64,000 nt of DNA from positions 1 to 64,000 of the forward strand of contig CALABO010000017.1 of the NCBI GenBank assembly GCA_937885575.1. The letters are read 5' to 3'. Shown here in pieces: positions 60,146 through 64,000 of this stretch. Below the pieces are notes generated by a model, which worked only from the letters and a program-made list of their open reading frames with translations, was not told the DNA's origin and did not search any database. Every line of letters starts with the position of its first letter. Position 1 is the stretch's first letter. This DNA is from an uncultured Pseudomonadota bacterium (GTDB lineage: Bacteria > Pseudomonadota > Alphaproteobacteria > Rs-D84). The position numbers and the translations under genes were made by a program.

Positions 60146-61279
60146 TTAGAATTGTAGTCTCAGGCGCATACCGACATCAATCAAACTAAGCCGTCCACTT
60201 TCATACCAATTCGTATAGTGGAACACACTGTCGTAATCCGCCTGAACTTCGCCCCCAAGGCCGTCCGACAACCATTCAATCTGCGACAAAATGATACTGC
60301 CCGATGTTTTGACTTTTCCAAGGTTCGCATAACGCGCAAACAAATCGACCTTTATCCCACCGCCAAGGTCAGTTGTTATACCGCCTTCGACCATAAATGC
60401 CAATTGTTCGGTCGTGCCGCCGTTATGATACGCGTATATATCGGAAACACCTGTAAGACGGCCAGCAACGCCAACCGTGGTATTCAAATCTTCGATAATC
60501 GTGTAATATGTGTCGTCATATACAACATAGTCCGCAATCGTATTCAACGACAACCCAACGCCCGCACCAATATATGGCCGCAGTGACCCGCCCGCCACAT
60601 ACCCGGTATATGAATCAAGGTTGTAATAGATATTTAGCATGGTTGTATTTGCGGTTATTGCGCCACCTTCGACAGATGTCTGAACCGTCGCCGCACCCGT
60701 GTATTCCGCCGTGTAAACATGATCCGGATAACTTAACCCCGAATAGCGGGTATATGAAAAGTCCACACGAATATCATTATTCAGCGCCGAACCAACTGAA
60801 ACCTGAAGTGGGATAACCGTGTCGGTTTGAAAATCCGCGGCCGCGAACGCGCCCGGTACAACATAGGCATCTTTTTCGCCCAAATAATCCGCCTTTATCG
60901 ACCCCATAACACTTGCGGCATAGGCGACCGAAAAACCAACATACAAACCACTGTCCGCAAGGCGGTCATAATCAGACGGCAAATAATACTTGCGCCCCGC
61001 CGCAGTTGCCGCAGAGCCGACCTGGGGCAGAGTGCCTGTCACACGTGTCGCCGGCACAGCAACACCGGAATTCGCAACCAAAACAGTACCGTTCGCCGCT
61101 GGCAATTGAACCGTCCCTGGTTGCACTGGATATGCGGCCTGGGCCTGCATCTGTTGCTGATATTGTTGTTGATAAAGTGGAACCTGTGGTGACGGATACG
61201 CTGGATACGCCGCAGACGCGATGCGTGATGCACCGAAACAAAAACCAAGAAAAGTGGCGGAAAACCCGAACTTCCTCAT
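60146..61279 (-). CDS. Outer-membrane beta-barrel protein (opacity/OmpA-barrel-like)
   Basis: The 377-residue product has a signal peptide (residues 1-23, FGASRIASAAYP), a Gln/Pro/Ala-rich linker (about 26-80, with QQQYQQQMQAQAAYP) and a C-terminal barrel of about eight antiparallel strands. It contains DSGLYVGFSVAYAASVMG, LRPYIGAGVGLSLNTIAD, LAFMVEGGITTDLGGGIKVDLFARYANLG and finishes with LSLIDVGMRLRLQF, an aromatic-terminated last strand. The GxGxGL and final F match opacity-like porins that span the outer membrane with an extended N-terminal stalk. Confidence 0.82.
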   Translation of the reverse strand: MRKFGFSATFLGFCFGASRIASAAYPAYPSPQVPLYQQQYQQQMQAQAAYPVQPGTVQLPAANGTVLVANSGVAVPATRVTGTLPQVGSAATAAGRKYYLPSDYDRLADSGLYVGFSVAYAASVMGSIKADYLGEKDAYVVPGAFAAADFQTDTVIPLQVSVGSALNNDIRVDFSYTRYSGLSYPDHVYTAEYTGAATVQTSVEGGAITANTTMLNIYYNLDSYTGYVAGGSLRPYIGAGVGLSLNTIADYVVYDDTYYTIIEDLNTTVGVAGRLTGVSDIYAYHNGGTTEQLAFMVEGGITTDLGGGIKVDLFARYANLGKVKTSGSIILSQIEWLSDGLGGEVQADYDSVFHYTNWYESGRLSLIDVGMRLRLQF

Positions 61280-61404
61280 ACTTTTACTTTCGCTCTCTTG
61301 GGGGTATTATATCACAAAATCGACATTAAAAAAAGCACTTTAATATGAAAACAGTTCTAAAAGATTATTCTTATAGATACCACTAATTTCGATGATAGGA
61401 TTTG

Positions 61405-61543
61405 GCGACACCTCCCGGCGTTTCACGCCGTACTCCTCTGGCCAGAGGAGAATTTCGCTTTCGTCCTTGTCGCGGCCCAAATTCCCCTCTGGCTAGAGGG
61501 GTGGCCTCGCTGTAGCAACAGCGAAAGCGGGCCGGGGTGTCGC
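61405..61543 (+). repeat. U-element inverted doublet (heads outward), 139 bp
   Basis: GCGACACC (61405-61412) and GGTGTCGC (61536-61543) bracket a reverse U unit (GGCGTTTCACGCC hairpin, CTCCTCTGGCCAGAGGAG) and a forward U unit (CCCCTCTGGCTAGAGGGG then GGCC-[TCGCTGT-AGCA-ACAGCGA]-GGCC with a hairpin in its loop). Sequence and spacing closely match the doublet at 17495. It lies between the two reverse-strand barrel genes. Confidence 0.85.
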
Positions 61544-61575
61544 GTTGGCACAAATTTTCATCATCCAATTTCATA

Positions 61576-61606
61576 ACGAAAAACGGACCCAATTGGATCC
61601 GTTTTT
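61576..61606 (-). terminator. Terminator for the reverse-strand porin-like gene
   Basis: On the reverse strand AACGGATCC-AATT-GGGTCCGTT (61602-61581, one wobble) is followed by TTT, with T's on the other flank too, so it may act both ways. Confidence 0.65.
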
Positions 61607-61631
61607 TAAACTATGCCTGTTTTCGGCCGTT

Positions 61632-62648
61632 TTAGAACATAAAGTTAAACCGAAAACCGCTTTCGATTTTAACATTTGTCGTGTTTGCCGACATACGCGC
61701 GCCGGTATCATACGTGTCTTCAATATACCACGCAAGTTGCGTGCCCGGCGTAAACTGGTATGCTAGCGTAAGTGTCAACGCATATTCATCGAAACGATCG
61801 TTCATATCTTTGAATCCGTTAACCAACCCCTTTACCTTTGCTTGGACAACAGGACTCAAATTCGATAAGTCCGTATAAACACCTTCCAAACCATTTGTTG
61901 CGTGATGTTTATATGTGAACCCGATTCCACCAGAAAGTTTATCAGACATTTGATAAAACACATTTGCACCGGCATTAACTTCCCATGTGGACTTAATATT
62001 CACAGATAATTCCCTTGGTAATCCAGGCAACATGGCCCTAAGCACTGACACATCGATTTCGTTGTTATGGTTGCCCCACGTGCGCAATATTTCACCGAAC
62101 ACACTGGCGGTAAGGTCCGTCCAACGGTAACCAAATTTCGTTCCCAAATGTGCGCCCCAACGACCGTTCGAATAATTGTCATAATTAAAGACAGGTTGCG
62201 GGTGCGCTGGGTCGACAACAGTTGAAAGACTCAAACTCCCTTTCATCCGTTCAACGCCGCCAAGGTGGAAATCGCCGTACATATCCCAAACAAAGCCGTC
62301 CGCTTCATCAATTATACGATATGTTGTTCCCAGACGCCCAAGGTGAAAACCTTTGCGATTGATATCCGGGTCGTATGTATATCCCGCAATTAAATGCGCC
62401 ACCCAGCGGTCGGTTATCCCGACGCCAAATTCCTGCATCGGGCGCCAGATTGGGAATTCCGTGCTGCCGTTATGGCCGCGCAGAACCTGATTTTCAGTAG
62501 AATCAGTGATTTTGAACATGACCCCCAGGGTTGTTTTAGAATACACATCCAACGCGCCCGGCAAGAACAATGGATTTTCCATGTTTGCCGCCATCGCCGA
62601 AGTTGCCATGGCCGCCGTAGCCGCCGCGATACCAAATATTTTTTTCAT
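61632..62648 (-). CDS. Outer-membrane porin-like protein
   Basis: The 338-residue product has a signal peptide (MKKIFGIAAATAAMATSAMA) and a mature chain of alternating amphipathic strands (GVGITDRWVAHLIAGYTYDP, WDMYGDFHLGGVERMKGSL, TASVFGEILRTW, GGIGFTYKHH, YALTLTLAYQF). It ends VKIESGFRFNFMF with terminal Phe. About 14-16 strands fit, so a porin or long-chain transporter-like barrel is likely. GAAAGGAAAATC precedes ATG 62648 and the longer frame to 62684 lacks one. Confidence 0.82.
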   Translation of the reverse strand: MKKIFGIAAATAAMATSAMAANMENPLFLPGALDVYSKTTLGVMFKITDSTENQVLRGHNGSTEFPIWRPMQEFGVGITDRWVAHLIAGYTYDPDINRKGFHLGRLGTTYRIIDEADGFVWDMYGDFHLGGVERMKGSLSLSTVVDPAHPQPVFNYDNYSNGRWGAHLGTKFGYRWTDLTASVFGEILRTWGNHNNEIDVSVLRAMLPGLPRELSVNIKSTWEVNAGANVFYQMSDKLSGGIGFTYKHHATNGLEGVYTDLSNLSPVVQAKVKGLVNGFKDMNDRFDEYALTLTLAYQFTPGTQLAWYIEDTYDTGARMSANTTNVKIESGFRFNFMF

Positions 62649-62813
62649 TTTGATTTTCCTTTCGTTAAAAGTTTTTTTAACCAACCCCCATTATTGGCAA
62701 GATTGGTATCACACCCCCACACCGCCCATTCTTGGCAACAGTGCTGTTTCGGGAATATGACCCAGATATGATTGCGCAACTAAAAAATAAAGTCAAAGAT
62801 TTTGTGATAACCC

Positions 62814-62842
62814 TTGAAATCTGTGGCAAAAAACACTATCAT
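62814..62842 (+). promoter_or_regulatory. Promoter for the 62870/63398 gene pair
   Basis: TTGAAA (62814-62819) and TATCAT (62837-62842) are 17 bases apart and lie 28 bases before ATG 62870; TATTAT at 62842-62847 is an alternative -10. It lies in the 221-base divergent gap with the porin-like gene. Confidence 0.5.
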
Positions 62843-62869
62843 ATTATAAAAGTGTAACAGAAGATTCAA

Positions 62870-63394
62870 ATGGATACGAACCTAAATAAACTTATTGCCA
62901 TGGCCGCGGGTCAAAATCGCGATTGTTTCGATGAAAATTCCATTTCATCGGAGGTTCGTGGTAAAATTGATGATGCACTCGATTCTATATTTCGTGGCAA
63001 AAGCATATTGATTTGGACGCGTGGTGGAAAACTTTGTGACGCGTGGAAATCAGCCATGGACGAATTACGCGACGAAATCTTTGCAATAAAAAACACCACG
63101 CCGATTATCGAATACCTGCGCATTGCGGTTTTTGCCTTGCGTGAAAAATGGAACATAAAAATTACGCAAAGCAATGAAAGAAATTCTGTGGTGGACGGCG
63201 CATCCAATGCGGAATTGAATGACTTGAAAAATTATGCAAATTCACTCATAGAATCGGGTATGCGGGTAATAAAGGATTTAATCTCCGTTGGCGCATTTGC
63301 ATGTTCCGAACGCGGGACACAGAAAACACGATTTATGAATATGGAACGCGCAAAGACCCGTGAACGCGAACACGAACGGGTGCGGAAAAGGTAA
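62870..63394 (+). CDS. Hypothetical protein, paralogue of the following gene
   Basis: The 174-residue product has no signal peptide or membrane helix. It is mainly helical and shares with the next gene's product a central pattern of W-x-x-[GS]...A-[SW]-K-S/R-x-M-x2-[LI]... followed by N-T/N-x-P-V/I-I-E-Y-L-R (TTPIIEYLR here, NNPVIEYLR there). The C-terminus is very basic (RAKTREREHERVRKR) and could bind nucleic acid. The gene has no strong Shine-Dalgarno. Four bases separate it from the next gene. Function unknown. Confidence 0.65.
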   Translation: MDTNLNKLIAMAAGQNRDCFDENSISSEVRGKIDDALDSIFRGKSILIWTRGGKLCDAWKSAMDELRDEIFAIKNTTPIIEYLRIAVFALREKWNIKITQSNERNSVVDGASNAELNDLKNYANSLIESGMRVIKDLISVGAFACSERGTQKTRFMNMERAKTREREHERVRKR

Positions 63395-63397
63395 TAG

Positions 63398-63934
63398 GTG
63401 TGCGAAATGAAAAATACTAATGACATTTCAAACGGCACAAAAAATTTGTTGGCCCACGCATATCAAAAAGTATATGACGCCTTGGTAAAGGCATACTTGG
63501 CTAAGGGACAGACATGGGGTCGGTCGCAACAAAGCGCAAGTCGCCGAATGAAACAAATCATAAATACCCACGAAAATAATAACCCTGTAATAGAGTACCT
63601 AAGGAAATTTAACGATTCTCATTATTCGGCCACGGCAAAAAAGAATATGATATGCCCGGGCATGGATGAAACAGATCCGGAATCTTTGAATGTTGATATG
63701 ACAGATACGATTATAAATGCTATCAACAATTTTGAAAGTATCATTGCCGATGCATCGCCAAAGGTTTTATGTGTGTTGAACCGAACACCGGCACCATTTA
63801 AACATTCCGATATGTTAAACAAACAAGATTTTACTTCATGGTTCTATGGCAATCCGTATCAGTCGGATATAAAAGAGGTCGGGGATTTTGAAACCTTTTA
63901 TCGTCGATACTTTTTGCGGCAATCGCACCGGTAA
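63398..63934 (+). CDS. Hypothetical protein, paralogue of the preceding gene
   Basis: The 178-residue product begins at GTG 63398 (or ATG 63407, with AGGTG before it). It shares the WGRSQQSASRRMKQIINTH...NNPVIEYLRKF core (about residues 40-72) with the preceding gene product, then diverges into a C-terminal half rich in Asp/Asn with DFTSWFYGNPYQSD and a Phe/Tyr-rich end (DFETFYRRYF). It has no signal peptide. The pair looks like a local duplication. No family recognised. Confidence 0.65.
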   Translation: MCEMKNTNDISNGTKNLLAHAYQKVYDALVKAYLAKGQTWGRSQQSASRRMKQIINTHENNNPVIEYLRKFNDSHYSATAKKNMICPGMDETDPESLNVDMTDTIINAINNFESIIADASPKVLCVLNRTPAPFKHSDMLNKQDFTSWFYGNPYQSDIKEVGDFETFYRRYFLRQSHR

Positions 63935-63935
63935 T

Positions 63936-64000
63936 TCATTTATGCTTATACGCCAAAACCAGTGGCACCAATTTATCAAAATCATTTGCGTTCACCCAAT
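63936..64000 (-). CDS. C-terminal fragment of a gene running off the window end
   Basis: The reverse strand carries one open frame from the window edge, WVNANDFDKLVPLVLAYKHK, then stop TGA at 63938-63936. The frame is short but ends cleanly two bases after the preceding forward gene, so it probably is the 3' end of a reverse-strand gene whose start lies outside. Too little is visible to name it. Confidence 0.35.
   Translation of the reverse strand, partial: WVNANDFDKLVPLVLAYKHK

Overview
The window reads as one chromosomal stretch from a Gram-negative, LPS-bearing bacterium, most likely an uncultured host-associated alphaproteobacterium of the gut RF32/Enterousia type. This placement is an inference from overall protein character: lptE, an LptM-like lipoprotein, several outer-membrane barrels, an OlsBA pair, an IHF-like protein, an ATP-cone anaerobic ribonucleotide reductase with NrdR boxes (implying an anaerobic niche), and many secreted cysteine-rich proteins. 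No rRNA gene is present to settle it. Intergenic regions are A/T rich, most genes end in TAA, and gene density is high.

Layout. 1-717 is the 3' part of a surface-type protein with two knottin-like cysteine motifs. 803-12568 is the classic tRNA-Trp, secE, nusG, rplK, rplA, rplJ, rplL, rpoB, rpoC transcription/translation block with recognisable leader structures. 12.6-15.6 kb holds an HAD phosphatase, a hypothetical gene, rpmF-plsX and a small reverse-strand gene. 15.8-24.0 kb has a phospholipase-D/cardiolipin-synthase-like gene and two large secreted cysteine-rich proteins. 24.1-28.1 kb holds an IHF-like gene, tRNA-Arg, a small membrane protein, an M13 metallopeptidase and hemW. 28.1-34.0 kb reads forward: an outer-membrane barrel, mltB-like transglycosylase, olsB and olsA (ornithine lipid synthesis) and an archaeal-type proS. 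34.1-38.1 kb holds a secreted protein, parC, zapA and a small coiled-coil gene. 38.2-40.7 kb is a three-gene envelope cluster with a peptidoglycan-hydrolase-like protein. 40.7-43.6 kb is the reverse operon lptE-holA-map-radC. 43.6-48.4 kb holds a cysteine-rich membrane-anchored protein and an anaerobic ribonucleotide reductase locus in which the glycyl-radical domain is a separate 61-residue gene between nrdD and nrdG. 48.7-52.3 kb has two related small secreted proteins, a candidate structured RNA, rpmG, tRNA-Leu, a possible hydrolase and a tiny LptM-like lipoprotein. 52.7-58.4 kb holds a nucleoside phosphorylase, tRNA-Glu, tRNA-Asp, lgt and two hypotheticals, a BI-1/YccA membrane protein, a 2[4Fe-4S] ferredoxin, a PGDYG-like protein and glyS. 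58.5-64.0 kb holds three envelope proteins on the reverse strand, two hypothetical genes on the forward strand and a gene fragment at the edge.

The most distinctive non-coding content is a set of dispersed intergenic elements. One is a roughly 42-bp unit (called U here) with an internal palindrome and a variable GC-rich hairpin; it occurs singly or as inverted doublets in both possible orientations, like REP/REPIN elements. A second is a CGTCAT...ATGACG inverted-repeat element (V), one copy of which appears to be interrupted by a U doublet. A third is a low-complexity ACTAACC/ACTAACA heptamer tract (T) that occurs at many gene ends and often flanks nested palindromes. No transposase, CRISPR array, integrase or prophage was seen.
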